A stretch of 43,690 bases of DNA, taken from Bacillota bacterium (lineage in GTDB: Bacteria; Bacillota; Clostridia; Tissierellales; Peptoniphilaceae). Within the stretch, counting starts at the first letter, position 1. The number at the start of each line of letters is the position of its first letter. A program made the position numbers and the translations under genes. The stretch lies in NCBI GenBank assembly GCA_030532225.1, contig JAUNLQ010000010.1, positions 1 to 43,690 on the forward strand, written 5' to 3'. The notes under the pieces were generated by a model, which searched no databases, was not told where the DNA came from, and saw only the letters and a list, made by a program, of their open reading frames with translations. Shown piece after piece: positions 17,269-27,110 of this stretch.

Positions 17269-19101
17269 ATGTTTAATATCCAAGAAGCCCTAAAAAAAGC
17301 TCCAACCCAACCTGGCGTATATATAATGAAGGATATAGTTGGAGATATAATATATGTAGGAAAGGCTAAAAATTTAAGAAACAGACTAAGACAATACTTC
17401 CAAAACACCCTTACTAATAAAAAAGTTTCAGCCATGGTAGACCATGTTGAAGAATTTGAATATATAATAGTAGAAAATGAAGTTGAGTCTTTGATCCTTG
17501 AGCAAAATCTAATAAAAACTAATATGCCCAAGTACAACATCTTACTAAAAGATGACAAGCAGTTTCCCTATATAAAAATAAATATCCAAGACAGGTTTCC
17601 AAAAATAACCAAAACCAGGGCACCAAAAGATGACGGGGCAATATACTTTGGCCCCTTTTCCTCTGCTATTTCAGTAAATGAGTCTATAGAGTTTTTAAAC
17701 AAGCACTATAAACTTAGAACCTGTGGCCTAAATTTAAACAATCCAAACAAGACCTATAAGGTTTGTCTTAACTACCATATAGGTCTTTGTGATGGGCCTT
17801 GTGCAGGCTTAATTAGTCCAGAAGAATATAGGCAGAGAATAAATGAAGCCAGAGATTTTTTAGAAGGGAAAAAATCAGATTTAATTCCTAACTTGACTAA
17901 GGAAATGTATCAGGCATCAGAAAAACTGGACTTTGAAAAGGCGGCGACTTGTAGAAACACCATAGAATTTTTACAAAATCTTTTAACCAAACAAAGTGTA
18001 GATACCCTGTCCTTCATAGACAAGGATGTAATTGGCCTAGCCAAGGGAGAAGACAATGCCTGCATACAAATTTTCTTCGTAAGAGGAGGCAAGGTCCTAG
18101 GCAGGGAGCATTATTTTATTAATGATGTTGGAGAAGATGACAAGGCAGATATTTTAGAAGCCTTTATTAAACAATACTATATGGGTTATTCCCAAATGCC
18201 CAATGAGCTTATAATAGAAGAAAGTCTTCCAGACCAAGACCTAATAGAAGAATTTTTATCAAAACTTAAAGGGAAGACCCTTAGAATAATAAATCCTCAA
18301 AGAGGGGAAAATGTAGACCTACTAAAACTGGCCAAGAAAAATGCCTTGGATATGTTATTAAAAAGTTCAGAAAGATACACTAAGAGAAATAGAATTAACC
18401 AAGAAAACCTAGAAAACCTACAGAGAATGTTGGATTTAGACCACTTGCCTGAAAGAATAGAGGCCTATGACATTTCCCACTATGCAGGGGACCAAAGTGT
18501 GGGGGCCATGGTAGTTTTTGAAAATGGCCTATCTAAAAGGTCAGACTATAGAAAATTTAAACTAAGAGAAAATAAGAACAACGACTACAAGGCCTTAGAA
18601 GAAGTGTTGACTAGAAGGTTTAAAAGACTTATTAACAAAACTGACAACAAGGAATCCTTTCATCTAGTTCCAGACTTAATAATGATGGATGGAGGCAAGG
18701 GCCAAGTTAATGTAGGCAAAAAAGTCTTGGACCAAATGGGATTAAACATTCCTATTTGTGGCCTGGTCAAAGATGACTTTCACCAAACAAGGGGCCTTAT
18801 CTACGAAAATGTGGAAATAGACCTGCCTGTAGATACTAATCTCTTTAGGATGATTTATACAATCCAAGAAGAAGCCCATAGATTTGCCATCTCTTATCAC
18901 AGAAACAGAATGTCAACTAGATTTTATAAATCAGAACTAGACAACATTCCAGGAGTTGGACCAAAAAGGAAAAAAGCCTTAATAGAATATTTTAAAGCTA
19001 TAGACAACATAAAGCACTCTACAATAGAAGAACTAAGCCAGGTTCCAGGAATTAACAAAAAAACTGCCCAGGACATTTACGATTATTTTAGGGAGGAATA
19101 A
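17269..19101 (+). CDS. uvrC: UvrABC excinuclease subunit C
   Basis: 610-aa nuclease that makes the 3' and 5' incisions in nucleotide excision repair. Domains in order: GIY-YIG nuclease (TQPGVYIMKDIVGDIIYVGKAKNL broken as GVYIM and IIYVGKAKN, residues 14-37), a Cys-containing region (LRTCGLNL, CLNYHIGLCDGPCAGLI), the UVR motif that contacts UvrB (about residues 205-235), the RNase H-like endonuclease domain (AYDISHYAGDQSVGAMVVFE, LIMMDGGKGQ) and C-terminal helix-hairpin-helix motifs (IPGVGPKRKKAL, VPGINKKTAQDI). Complete. It follows pepP by three bases with only a weak ribosome-binding site, and overlaps hprK by one base, so translation is probably coupled. Confidence 0.96.
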   Translation: MFNIQEALKKAPTQPGVYIMKDIVGDIIYVGKAKNLRNRLRQYFQNTLTNKKVSAMVDHVEEFEYIIVENEVESLILEQNLIKTNMPKYNILLKDDKQFPYIKINIQDRFPKITKTRAPKDDGAIYFGPFSSAISVNESIEFLNKHYKLRTCGLNLNNPNKTYKVCLNYHIGLCDGPCAGLISPEEYRQRINEARDFLEGKKSDLIPNLTKEMYQASEKLDFEKAATCRNTIEFLQNLLTKQSVDTLSFIDKDVIGLAKGEDNACIQIFFVRGGKVLGREHYFINDVGEDDKADILEAFIKQYYMGYSQMPNELIIEESLPDQDLIEEFLSKLKGKTLRIINPQRGENVDLLKLAKKNALDMLLKSSERYTKRNRINQENLENLQRMLDLDHLPERIEAYDISHYAGDQSVGAMVVFENGLSKRSDYRKFKLRENKNNDYKALEEVLTRRFKRLINKTDNKESFHLVPDLIMMDGGKGQVNVGKKVLDQMGLNIPICGLVKDDFHQTRGLIYENVEIDLPVDTNLFRMIYTIQEEAHRFAISYHRNRMSTRFYKSELDNIPGVGPKRKKALIEYFKAIDNIKHSTIEELSQVPGINKKTAQDIYDYFREE

Positions 19102-20036
19102 TGGAAAAATATTTCACAGTAGAAGATTTAATAAACAACATAGACTTGGATCTAGTTTGTTTGGCAAAAGATTACAAGGATGTAAAAATAATAACCAGTG
19201 AAGTAAACAGACCAGGCCTACAATTAGTTGGCTTTTATCAAGAATTTAAAGAATCAAGATTGCAACTAATAGGTAATGCAGAAAGCCAATACCTGTCCCA
19301 TTTAGACCCAGAAAAAAGAAAAAACAGAATAGACAACTACATGAAACTAACCTTTCCAGCAATTGTAGTTACAGACTCTAACAAAATTCCCAAAGAATTA
19401 GAAGAAGCAGCCAAAAAAGCTGATAAAACTCTTTTAACAACAAAGGCTTCAACATCAAAGTTTATGAACGACTATTATAACTTTGCCATAAAAAAACTTG
19501 CACCAAAAATTTCCATTCACGGAGTCTTAATAGAAATTTATGGCTTAGGAGTTTTGTTAACAGGGAAGTCAGGAATAGGAAAATCTGAAACAGCCTTGGA
19601 CCTAGTATCAAGAGGCCACAGACTTATATCAGATGACGTTGTAGAAATCACCAAGGTAAATGATTATTTAGAAGGAGAATCACCAGAACTAACTCGTCAC
19701 TTTATGGAACTAAGGGGAGTTGGAATCTTGGACATAGAAAGACTTTATGGAGTAGGAGCAGTAAAGCAAACCCAGGTAATAGATTTGGTAATAGAATTAG
19801 AAAACTGGGACACAGACAAATCCTATGATAGATTAGGCCTAGACGAAACCTATACAGAAATATTGGCAACTAATATACCAACAATTTCCATTCCAATGAA
19901 GCCAGGTAGAAACACAGCCATGGTTATAGAAGTTGCCTCAAGAAACCATATACAAAAAAGCCTAGGCTATAATGCAGCCATAGAGCTAAACAACAGAGTT
20001 TTGGAAAAGATTCAAAAAAGAAAGAAAAATAATTAA
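19101..20036 (+). CDS. hprK: HPr kinase/phosphorylase
   Basis: 311-aa bifunctional enzyme that phosphorylates HPr at the regulatory serine and removes that phosphate, controlling CcpA-dependent catabolite repression in Firmicutes. The N-terminal domain (residues 1-130) is followed by the catalytic domain with HGVLIEIYGLGVL, P-loop GKSGIGKS at residues 155-162, RLISDDVVEI, and the HprK/P signature LRGVGILDIERLYG. Complete. The start overlaps the uvrC stop (TAATG). Linkage of hprK to uvr or similar housekeeping genes is common. Its presence makes a CcpA/cre circuit likely and supports reading the site in the mglB promoter as a cre. Confidence 0.95.
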   Translation: MEKYFTVEDLINNIDLDLVCLAKDYKDVKIITSEVNRPGLQLVGFYQEFKESRLQLIGNAESQYLSHLDPEKRKNRIDNYMKLTFPAIVVTDSNKIPKELEEAAKKADKTLLTTKASTSKFMNDYYNFAIKKLAPKISIHGVLIEIYGLGVLLTGKSGIGKSETALDLVSRGHRLISDDVVEITKVNDYLEGESPELTRHFMELRGVGILDIERLYGVGAVKQTQVIDLVIELENWDTDKSYDRLGLDETYTEILATNIPTISIPMKPGRNTAMVIEVASRNHIQKSLGYNAAIELNNRVLEKIQKRKKNN

Positions 20037-20060
20037 TAAAATATTTTTACTAAATTTTCA

Positions 20061-20092
20061 AAATCTTAAAAAAATTTCACCTTTTAAGATTT
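20061..20092. promoter_or_regulatory. 11-bp inverted repeat at hprK end / PFOR promoter
   Basis: The arms AAATCTTAAAA (20061-20071) and TTTTAAGATTT (20082-20092) are perfect complements around a 10-base spacer. The right arm abuts the -35 of the PFOR promoter and no T run follows, so it could be an operator for a redox or metabolic regulator as readily as a weak hprK terminator. Confidence 0.5.
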
Positions 20093-20119
20093 GCATTATT
20101 ATAAGTAAAGAGATATAAT
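20091..20119 (+). promoter_or_regulatory. Promoter of PFOR gene
   Basis: TTGCAT at 20091-20096, 17-base spacer, TATAAT at 20114-20119; the ATG is 45 bases downstream with GGGGG just upstream of it. Confidence 0.65.
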
Positions 20120-20164
20120 TATAACGAAAAGTTAAAAACTATTTAAATTTTATAGGGGGTATTT

Positions 20165-23100
20165 ATGACTAAGATAATGAAGAGTATGTCAGGAAATCAA
20201 GCAGCAGCATATATTTCATATGCATTTACAGACGTTGCAGCGATTTACCCAATTACTCCATCATCAGACATGGCAGAATATGTAGACACTTGGTCTTCAG
20301 AAGGAAGACTTAACCTATTCGGCCAAAGAGTTAAAGTAACAGAAATGCAATCAGAAGCTGGAGCAGCAGGTGCTGTTCACGGTTCACTTCAAGCAGGTGC
20401 ACTAACTACAACATTTACAGCTTCTCAAGGCTTACTACTTATGATCCCAAATATGTATAAAATTGCTGGTGAATTACTACCAGGAGTTTTCCACGTATCT
20501 GCTAGAGCAATTGCCTCTCATGCACTATCAATATTTGGGGACCACCAAGACGTTATGGCTGCAAGACAAACAGGCTTTGCAATGCTTGCGTCAGGTTCAG
20601 TTCAAGAAGTTATGGACTTAGGTTCAGTAGCTCACTTAACATCAATTAAGACTAGAGTTCCATTCCTACACTTCTTTGACGGATTCAGAACATCACACGA
20701 AATCCAAAAAATCGAACTTATGGACTACAACGATCTAGCAAAATTACTAGACCACGAAGCAGTTCAAAGATTTAGAGATAACTCAATGACACCATCTGCA
20801 CCAGTAACAAGAGGTACAGCACAAAACCCAGACATTTATTTCCAACAAATTGAAGGCTCAAATGAACACTACAAAGCTGTTCCAGATGTAGCTAACATGT
20901 ACATGGAAGAAATGACAAAACTTACTGGCAGAGAATATAAACCATTTGTATATTATGGAGCTGAAGATGCTAAGAACATTATCGTAGCAATGGGTTCTGT
21001 AACAGATACAATAGAAGAAACTATTGATTACCTAGCAAAGAAAGGCGAAAAAGTAGGGGTTATTAAAGTACACCTTTACAGACCATTCTCTAAGAAATAT
21101 TTCATGAACGTTCTACCAAAGACAGTAGAAAAAATTGCTGTTTTAGACAGAACAAAAGAAAAGGGATCAGCAGGAGAACCATTATACCTAGACGTTGTTT
21201 CAATGTTCTATGGCGAAGAAAAACAACCAATTATTACTAGAGGTAGATTTGGTTTAGGTTCTAAAAACACTACTTCATCTCAAATCCTAGCTATCTACAA
21301 AGAACTAGCAAAAGATGAGCCAAAAGAAGAATTCACAATTGGTATAGTAGATGACGTAACTAACCTATCCCTTGACCAATCAGAACAAATTACAACTGAG
21401 CCAGAAGGAACAGTAAAATGTAAGTTCTGGGGTATTGGTGGAGACGGAACAGTTGGAGCTAACAAATCTGCTATTAAGATTATTGGTGACAACACTGACA
21501 TGTATGCCCAAGGATACTTTGACTATGACTCAAAGAAAACTTCAGGTGTAACAATGTCTCACTTAAGATTTGGTAACCACCCAATAACTTCAACTTACCT
21601 AATCCAAGAACCAGACTTTATTTCTTGCTCAATGCAATCTTATGTAAACAAATATGATCTTCTAAGAGGCCTAAGAAAAGGTGGAACATTCCTACTAAAT
21701 ACACTTTGGACTCCAGAAGAAGTAGAAGAACATTTACCAGCTTCAATGAAGAGATTCATTGCTGAAAATGACATTAAATTCTACACAATAAATGCTACAA
21801 AAATAGCTGCAGACCTTGGTCTTGGCGGAAGAACTAACATGATTATGCAATCTGCATTCTTCAAATTATCAGAAGTAATTCCTCTAGACCTAGCAGTAGA
21901 AAAACTAAAAGAATCAATTGTATCCAACTATGGACACAAGGGTGAAGACATAGTTAACATGAACTATGGTGCAGTAGATGCAGGTATTAAAGAATTAGTA
22001 GAAATCCAAATACCAGAAACTTGGAAAGATGCAAAAGAAGAAGAAGCTGCTGAAGACAACAGACCAGACTTCATCAAAAACATCCTTACTCCAATGATAA
22101 GACAAGAAGGAAACGACCTTCCAGTATCAGCTTTCGTTGGTATGGAAGACGGAACTTTCCCAGCAGGAACTTCAGCTTACGAAAAACGTGGTATAGCAGT
22201 AAACGTACCAGAATGGCAAGCAAGTAACTGTATCCAATGTAACCAATGTTCTTATGTTTGTCCTCATGCTGTAATTAGACCATTCTTACTAAACGAAGAA
22301 GAAGCTAGCAAGAAACCAGAAAAATTCAATACTATTCCAGCTATAGGAAAAGGCCTAAATGGATTAGAATATAAGATTCAAGTTTCAACACTTGACTGTA
22401 CAGGATGCGGAAACTGTGCTGACGTATGTCCAGCTAAAGAAAAAGCATTAATCATGAAACCTCTTGAAGAACAATTTGAACAACAAGAAGGTAACTGGGA
22501 ATTTGCTATGACATTAACTAACAAAGTTGATGAACTAGGAATTGAACCAACAAATGTTAAAAATACCCAATTTATCCAACCATTACTTGAATTCTCAGGA
22601 GCATGTGCTGGATGTGGAGAAACTCCATATGCAAAACTTGTAACTCAATTATTTGGAGACAGAATGATGATAGCTAACGCTACAGGATGTTCTTCAATTT
22701 GGGGTGGATCAGCACCTGCATCAGTTTACACTGTAAACCAAAATGGTTGTGGACCAGTTTGGGCTAACTCACTATTTGAAGACAACGCTGAATACGGCTT
22801 TGGTATGCTTCTAGGAGTTAAACAACAAAGAGTTAGAATTAGAAGCCTTATGGAAAAATTCGTTAAACTAGGCTTAGACAGCGAATTTAACGAAATCTTC
22901 AAACTATGGTTAGATAACGAAAATGATGTTAAAGCTAACAAAGAAGTATATGCAAAAACATTAGCTCTTCTAGACAAGAAAACTGGCAACGAAGAAGCAG
23001 ATGCAATATTAGCAGAACTTGACGGTCTAAAAGACTATATCATCAAGAGATCAATCTGGATCTTTGGTGGTGACGGATGGGCTTATGACATTGGATTCGG

Positions 23101-23701
23101 TGGACTTGACCACGTTCTAGCTTCAGGCGAAGACATTAACGTATTAGTATTTGACACAGAAGTTTACTCAAATACAGGTGGACAAGCATCAAAATCTACT
23201 CCAACAGCAGCAATAGCACAATTCGCAGCAGCTGGTAAGAGAGTAAGAAAGAAAGACCTAGGTCTAATGATGTCATCTTATGGCTATGTATATGCAGCTC
23301 AAGTTGCAATGGGAGCTAACCAAAACCAAGCTCTAAAAGCAATTAGAGAAGCAGAAAGCTATGACGGACCATCAATTGTAATAGCTTATGCACCATGTAT
23401 TAACCACGGTATTAAAGGTGGAATGGGTAGAACTCAATCAAGAGAAAAACTTGCAGTTGAATCAGGATACTGGCACCTATTCAGATATGACCCAAGACTT
23501 GAAGAACAAGGAAAGAATCCTTTCCAACTTGACTCTAAAGAACCAACAGGCTCATTCAGAGACTTTATCCTTGGTGAAGTTAGATACAAGACTCTTCAAA
23601 GATCACAACCAGACATTGCTGAACAACTATATGAAAAGGCAGAACAAGACGCTAAACATAGATATGAAACATATGTAAGATTAGCAGGCCTTGAATATTA
23701 A
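20165..23701 (+). CDS. nifJ: Pyruvate:ferredoxin (flavodoxin) oxidoreductase
   Basis: 1178-aa single-chain PFOR that converts pyruvate and CoA to acetyl-CoA, CO2 and reduced ferredoxin, the central step of anaerobic pyruvate use. Domains in order: N-terminal pyruvate-binding domain (YPITPSSDMAE, about residues 28-38), transketolase-like central region, gamma domain (FWGIGGDGTVGANKSAI), a ferredoxin domain with two 4Fe-4S sets (Cys689/692/695/699 and Cys745/748/751/755), and the TPP domain with Cys814 and Cys817 of the proximal cluster (CAGCGETPYAKL), ATGCSSIWGGSAP and GDGWAYDIGFGG. All cluster cysteines in these motifs are intact. Codons are strongly biased, consistent with a very abundant protein. 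It has its own promoter and a strong terminator. Confidence 0.97.
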   Translation: MTKIMKSMSGNQAAAYISYAFTDVAAIYPITPSSDMAEYVDTWSSEGRLNLFGQRVKVTEMQSEAGAAGAVHGSLQAGALTTTFTASQGLLLMIPNMYKIAGELLPGVFHVSARAIASHALSIFGDHQDVMAARQTGFAMLASGSVQEVMDLGSVAHLTSIKTRVPFLHFFDGFRTSHEIQKIELMDYNDLAKLLDHEAVQRFRDNSMTPSAPVTRGTAQNPDIYFQQIEGSNEHYKAVPDVANMYMEEMTKLTGREYKPFVYYGAEDAKNIIVAMGSVTDTIEETIDYLAKKGEKVGVIKVHLYRPFSKKYFMNVLPKTVEKIAVLDRTKEKGSAGEPLYLDVVSMFYGEEKQPIITRGRFGLGSKNTTSSQILAIYKELAKDEPKEEFTIGIVDDVTNLSLDQSEQITTEPEGTVKCKFWGIGGDGTVGANKSAIKIIGDNTDMYAQGYFDYDSKKTSGVTMSHLRFGNHPITSTYLIQEPDFISCSMQSYVNKYDLLRGLRKGGTFLLNTLWTPEEVEEHLPASMKRFIAENDIKFYTINATKIAADLGLGGRTNMIMQSAFFKLSEVIPLDLAVEKLKESIVSNYGHKGEDIVNMNYGAVDAGIKELVEIQIPETWKDAKEEEAAEDNRPDFIKNILTPMIRQEGNDLPVSAFVGMEDGTFPAGTSAYEKRGIAVNVPEWQASNCIQCNQCSYVCPHAVIRPFLLNEEEASKKPEKFNTIPAIGKGLNGLEYKIQVSTLDCTGCGNCADVCPAKEKALIMKPLEEQFEQQEGNWEFAMTLTNKVDELGIEPTNVKNTQFIQPLLEFSGACAGCGETPYAKLVTQLFGDRMMIANATGCSSIWGGSAPASVYTVNQNGCGPVWANSLFEDNAEYGFGMLLGVKQQRVRIRSLMEKFVKLGLDSEFNEIFKLWLDNENDVKANKEVYAKTLALLDKKTGNEEADAILAELDGLKDYIIKRSIWIFGGDGWAYDIGFGGLDHVLASGEDINVLVFDTEVYSNTGGQASKSTPTAAIAQFAAAGKRVRKKDLGLMMSSYGYVYAAQVAMGANQNQALKAIREAESYDGPSIVIAYAPCINHGIKGGMGRTQSREKLAVESGYWHLFRYDPRLEEQGKNPFQLDSKEPTGSFRDFILGEVRYKTLQRSQPDIAEQLYEKAEQDAKHRYETYVRLAGLEY

Positions 23702-23714
23702 TTTTATAAAAGAC

Positions 23715-23749
23715 AGCTTGAGGGCAAAACAGTCCTCAAGCTTCTTTTT
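23715..23749 (+). terminator. Terminator of PFOR gene
   Basis: A perfect 9-bp stem, AGCTTGAGG (23715-23723) with CCTCAAGCT (23734-23742), is followed by a T-rich tail to 23749. Confidence 0.9.
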
Positions 23750-23799
23750 AATTTTCTTAAAAAATACCAAAGAAAAGCAAAACTTTATTATAAAAAAAT

Positions 23800-23828
23800 T
23801 TGACATAGACAGTCTACAATGGTAGAAT
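23800..23828 (+). promoter_or_regulatory. Promoter of the str operon
   Basis: Consensus TTGACA at 23800-23805, 17-base spacer, TAGAAT at 23823-23828, placed about 75 bases before rpsL. Confidence 0.78.
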
Positions 23829-23835
23829 AATAGGG

Positions 23836-23861
23836 TGCGAAAATAGCTACTATTTTACGCA
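23836..23861 (+). promoter_or_regulatory. Leader hairpin upstream of rpsL
   Basis: TGCGAAAATAG (23836-23846) can pair with CTATTTTACGCA (23850-23861) with a single bulged A and a three-base loop. It begins right at the expected 5' end of the mRNA, so it may stabilise the transcript or serve regulation; no T run follows. Confidence 0.45.
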
Positions 23862-23904
23862 TATGACAGATGTTAGTATATAAAATTAATGAGGAGGTGC
23901 AAGA

Positions 23905-24321
23905 ATGCCAACAATTAATCAACTGATTAAAAATGGAAGAAAAGCAAAAACAACTAAATCTAAGTCACCAGCTTTAGGTGTTAACTTCAACTCTTTAAAC
24001 AAGAAGGCTACTAAACACAATTCACCACAAAAAAGAGGAGTTTGTGTTGCAGTAAGAACAGTTACTCCTAAAAAACCTAACTCAGCTTTAAGAAAAGTTG
24101 CTAGAGTAAGATTATCTAACGGTGAAGAAGTTATGGCTTATATCCCAGGTATAGGTCACAACCTACAAGAACACTCTGTTGTTCTAATTAGAGGAGGAAG
24201 AGTAAAAGACCTTCCAGGTGTTAGATACCATATTGTTAGAGGAACTTTAGACACTGCAGGTGTTGCCAACAGAATGTCTTCAAGATCCAAATATGGTGCA
24301 AAGAAAACTAAAAGCAAATAA
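23905..24321 (+). CDS. rpsL: 30S ribosomal protein S12
   Basis: 138-aa decoding-centre protein. It carries the universal segments [21 protein letters not shown] (only part quoted: [11 protein letters not shown], the loop where streptomycin-resistance substitutions occur, wild-type Lys here) and [25 protein letters not shown] in pieces ([22 protein letters not shown]). A strong GAGGAGGTG ribosome-binding site precedes the ATG. It is the first gene of rpsL-rpsG-fusA-tuf. A 16-base tandem repeat covers its last codons and the stop. Confidence 0.98.
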   Translation: MPTINQLIKNGRKAKTTKSKSPALGVNFNSLNKKATKHNSPQKRGVCVAVRTVTPKKPNSALRKVARVRLSNGEEVMAYIPGIGHNLQEHSVVLIRGGRVKDLPGVRYHIVRGTLDTAGVANRMSSRSKYGAKKTKSK

Positions 24322-24338
24322 GACTAAAAGCAAATTAG
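24307..24338 (+). repeat. 16-bp tandem duplication across rpsL stop
   Basis: Two adjacent copies (24307-24322 and 24323-24338) differ at one base (AAATAAG versus AAATTAG). The first contains the final Thr-Lys-Ser-Lys codons and the TAA; the second is untranslated because of the first stop. Confidence 0.85.
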
Positions 24339-24373
24339 ACTAGGTAAAAATCGAAATAACTTAAGCAATGAGT

Positions 24374-24407
24374 CAATGTTATTCATTAATTTTATATATT
24401 AACATTG
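24374..24407 (+). promoter_or_regulatory. Intercistronic hairpin between rpsL and rpsG
   Basis: CAATGTTA (24374-24381) pairs perfectly with TAACATTG (24400-24407) around an 18-base AT-rich loop. In enterobacteria the rpsL-rpsG gap carries the S7 feedback site; whether this hairpin has the same role is inference. Confidence 0.45.
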
Positions 24408-24473
24408 GCGCAAACGGCAAAAGTGTCGAGTACCGATGATTTTACTAAAAAAATGGTTAAGGAGGGAAGCGAA

Positions 24474-24944
24474 GTGCCAAGAAAAGGTCATGTTCCAAAA
24501 AGAGAAGTTATGCCTGATCCAATGTATCAAGACAAGGTAGTAACTAAACTAATTAATAATGTAATGTTAGACGGAAAAAAAGGAAAGGCGCAAAGAATAG
24601 TATATGATGCCTTTGCTTTAGTACAAGAACGTTCTGGACAAGATGGTCTAGAAACCTTCTACAAGGCTTTAAACAACATAATGCCTGTATTAGAGGTAAA
24701 AGCCAGAAGAGTAGGGGGAGCAACATACCAAGTTCCTATGGAAGTAAGAGCAGAAAGAAGAGAAACTCTAGGTTTAAGATGGTTAGTAAACTATTCAAGA
24801 GCTAGAGGCGAAAGAACCATGGTTGAAAGACTAGCTGGTGAAATTCTAGATGCATCTAACGAAATGGGCGGTAGCGTTAAGAGAAAAGAAGAAATGCATA
24901 GAATGGCAGAAGCTAATAAAGCATTTGCTCATTATCGTTGGTAA
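24474..24944 (+). CDS. rpsG: 30S ribosomal protein S7
   Basis: 156-aa primary binding protein of the 16S 3' major domain. The start is set at GTG 24474 (N-terminus [18 protein letters not shown], as in other S7 proteins) with AAGGAGGGAAG directly upstream; the open frame continues 23 codons further to a TTG but that part is not S7-like. Conserved segments [17 protein letters not shown] (residues 75-91) and [11 protein letters not shown] are present, and the length is normal. It sits in a 152-base gap after rpsL that may hold regulatory RNA structure, and 16 bases before fusA. Confidence 0.97.
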   Translation: MPRKGHVPKREVMPDPMYQDKVVTKLINNVMLDGKKGKAQRIVYDAFALVQERSGQDGLETFYKALNNIMPVLEVKARRVGGATYQVPMEVRAERRETLGLRWLVNYSRARGERTMVERLAGEILDASNEMGGSVKRKEEMHRMAEANKAFAHYRW

Positions 24945-24960
24945 TTAAAGGGGGATTATT

Positions 24961-27030
24961 TTGCCAAGACAAATACCTTTAGAAATGACAAGAAATATCG
25001 GTATCATGGCTCACATTGATGCTGGTAAAACAACTACAACAGAACGTATTTTATTATATTCTGGTAGAATCCATAAAATCGGCGAAACCCATGATGGTGG
25101 CGCAACAATGGACTTTATGGACCAAGAAAAAGAAAGAGGTATAACAATTGGTTCCGCAGCTACAACAGCTATGTGGAAAGGTCATAGACTAAATATTATA
25201 GACACACCAGGACACGTTGACTTCACAGTAGAAGTAGAAAGATCTCTAAGAGTTCTTGACGGTGCTGTATCACTATTTGATGCTAAATCTGGTGTAGAAC
25301 CTCAATCAGAAACAGTTTGGAGACAAGCTGACAAGTATATGGTTCCAAGAATTGCCCATATTAACAAGATGGACGTTGTTGGAGCAGATTTCTTCCGTTC
25401 TGTTGAAACAATAAAAAATAGACTAAATGCTAACCCAGTTCCAATTCAAATTCCAATTGGAGCAGAAGACAATTTCACAGGAATGATTGACTTAGTAACA
25501 ATGAAAGCCGAAATCTACAAAGATGACATGGGCTTTGACATTGAAATTACAGATGTTCCTGAAGAAATGAAGGACTTAGCAGAAGAATATAGAGAAAACC
25601 TAATTGATAAAGTTTCTAACTATGATGATGAACTTATGATGGCATATTTAGAAGGAGAAGAAATTCCTGAAGAAATGCTAAAGGCTGCAATTAGAAAGGG
25701 AACTATTTCAGTACAAATGGTTCCAGTAACTTGTGGATCATCATATAAAAACAAGGGTGTTCAATTACTATTAGATGCTATAGTTGATTATTTACCATCT
25801 CCACTAGATGTTCCAGCTATAAAAGGAACAACTGAAGATGGAGAAGAAACAGAAAGACATTCATCTGATGATGAACCATTCTCATCATTAGCATTTAAGA
25901 TTGTTACTGACCAATATGTAGGAAAACTTTGCTACTTTAGAGTTTATTCTGGCTCAATTAAGGCTGGATCTTATGTTTACAACTCTTCAAAAGGCAAAAA
26001 AGAACGTATTGGAAGAATCATGGTAATGCATGCTGACAAGAGAGAAGAAGTAGAAGAAGTTTTTGCTGGAGAAATTGCTGCAGCAATTGGACTAAAAGAT
26101 ACAACAACTGGAGATACCCTATGTGATCAAGACAACCCAATAGTTCTAGAAAACATGGAATTCCCAGAACCAGTTATTTCTGTAGCTATAGAACCAAAAA
26201 CAAAGGCTTCTCAAGACAAGATGACTGCAGCTTTATTAAAGCTAGCAGAAGAAGACCCAACTTTCAGAACTTATACAGATGATGAAACTGGGGACACTAT
26301 TATTGCAGGTATGGGTGAACTTCACCTTGAAATTATTGTAGACAGACTTCTAAGAGAATTCAAAGTAGAAGCTAATGTTGGTAACCCACAAGTTTCTTAC
26401 AGAGAATCTATTACAAGTCCTTCTGAAGCAGATACAAAATACGCAAGACAATCAGGTGGTCGTGGACAATATGGTCACGTTAAACTTAGAATGGAACCAC
26501 TTGAAAAAGGTGCAGGTTTTGAATTTGCCAACGAAATTGTTGGAGGAGCTATTCCTAAGGAATACATGGGAGCTGTCCAAGAAGGTGTTGAAGAAGCACT
26601 TAAATCTGGTATCCTAGGCGGATATGAAGTTCTAGACGTAAAGGTAACTGTATATGACGGTTCCTACCACGAAGTTGACTCTTCAGAAATGGCCTTCAAG
26701 ATTGCTGCTTCAATGGCAACAAAAGAAGCCTTAAGAAAAGGAAACCCACAATTACTAGAACCTACAATGGCAGTTGAAATCACAACTCCAGAAGAGTACA
26801 TGGGAGATGTTATCGGTGATGTTAACTCTCGTCGTGGACAAGTTGAAGGAATGGAAATGGTAGCAGGAGCTCAAGTAATTAGAGCCTTTGTTCCACTAGG
26901 AGAAATGTTTGGTTATGCAACATCTCTAAGATCAAACACTCAAGGTAGAGCAACATATTCAATGCAATTTGATCACTATGCTCCAGTTCCAAAAAATATT
27001 GCTGAAGAAGTAGTAGGTAATAGACAGTAA
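24961..27030 (+). CDS. fusA: Elongation factor G
   Basis: 689-aa translocase GTPase. G1 [10 protein letters not shown] (residues 17-26), switch [12 protein letters not shown]4 NKMD, and the typical domain IV/V sequences ([20 protein letters not shown]) are all present. The start is TTG, supported by AAAGGGGGA upstream and by the conserved [16 protein letters not shown]. Complete, ordinary member of the str operon, followed after 80 bases by tuf. Confidence 0.98.
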   Translation: MPRQIPLEMTRNIGIMAHIDAGKTTTTERILLYSGRIHKIGETHDGGATMDFMDQEKERGITIGSAATTAMWKGHRLNIIDTPGHVDFTVEVERSLRVLDGAVSLFDAKSGVEPQSETVWRQADKYMVPRIAHINKMDVVGADFFRSVETIKNRLNANPVPIQIPIGAEDNFTGMIDLVTMKAEIYKDDMGFDIEITDVPEEMKDLAEEYRENLIDKVSNYDDELMMAYLEGEEIPEEMLKAAIRKGTISVQMVPVTCGSSYKNKGVQLLLDAIVDYLPSPLDVPAIKGTTEDGEETERHSSDDEPFSSLAFKIVTDQYVGKLCYFRVYSGSIKAGSYVYNSSKGKKERIGRIMVMHADKREEVEEVFAGEIAAAIGLKDTTTGDTLCDQDNPIVLENMEFPEPVISVAIEPKTKASQDKMTAALLKLAEEDPTFRTYTDDETGDTIIAGMGELHLEIIVDRLLREFKVEANVGNPQVSYRESITSPSEADTKYARQSGGRGQYGHVKLRMEPLEKGAGFEFANEIVGGAIPKEYMGAVQEGVEEALKSGILGGYEVLDVKVTVYDGSYHEVDSSEMAFKIAASMATKEALRKGNPQLLEPTMAVEITTPEEYMGDVIGDVNSRRGQVEGMEMVAGAQVIRAFVPLGEMFGYATSLRSNTQGRATYSMQFDHYAPVPKNIAEEVVGNRQ

Positions 27031-27033
27031 TAG

Positions 27034-27062
27034 TTGAAAAAATTATAAAATTGATGTATTAT
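27034..27062 (+). promoter_or_regulatory. Extra promoter in front of tuf
   Basis: TTGAAA at 27034-27039, 17-base spacer, TATTAT at 27057-27062 in the fusA-tuf gap. This would give EF-Tu extra transcription, fitting its need for excess over other str products. Confidence 0.6.
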
Positions 27063-27110
27063 AAAAACAATATCTAGAAAATATAAATAGTTCATTAGGA
27101 GGATTAAACA

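Noticed and set aside
23388..23678. 96-codon plus-strand frame inside the PFOR gene
   Set aside because: An out-of-frame shadow of a highly conserved coding region with no ribosome-binding site.
24405..24473. 23-codon N-terminal extension of S7 from a TTG
   Set aside because: The conserved S7 N-terminus starts at GTG 24474 with a strong Shine-Dalgarno; the extension overlaps the intercistronic hairpin and is not S7-like.
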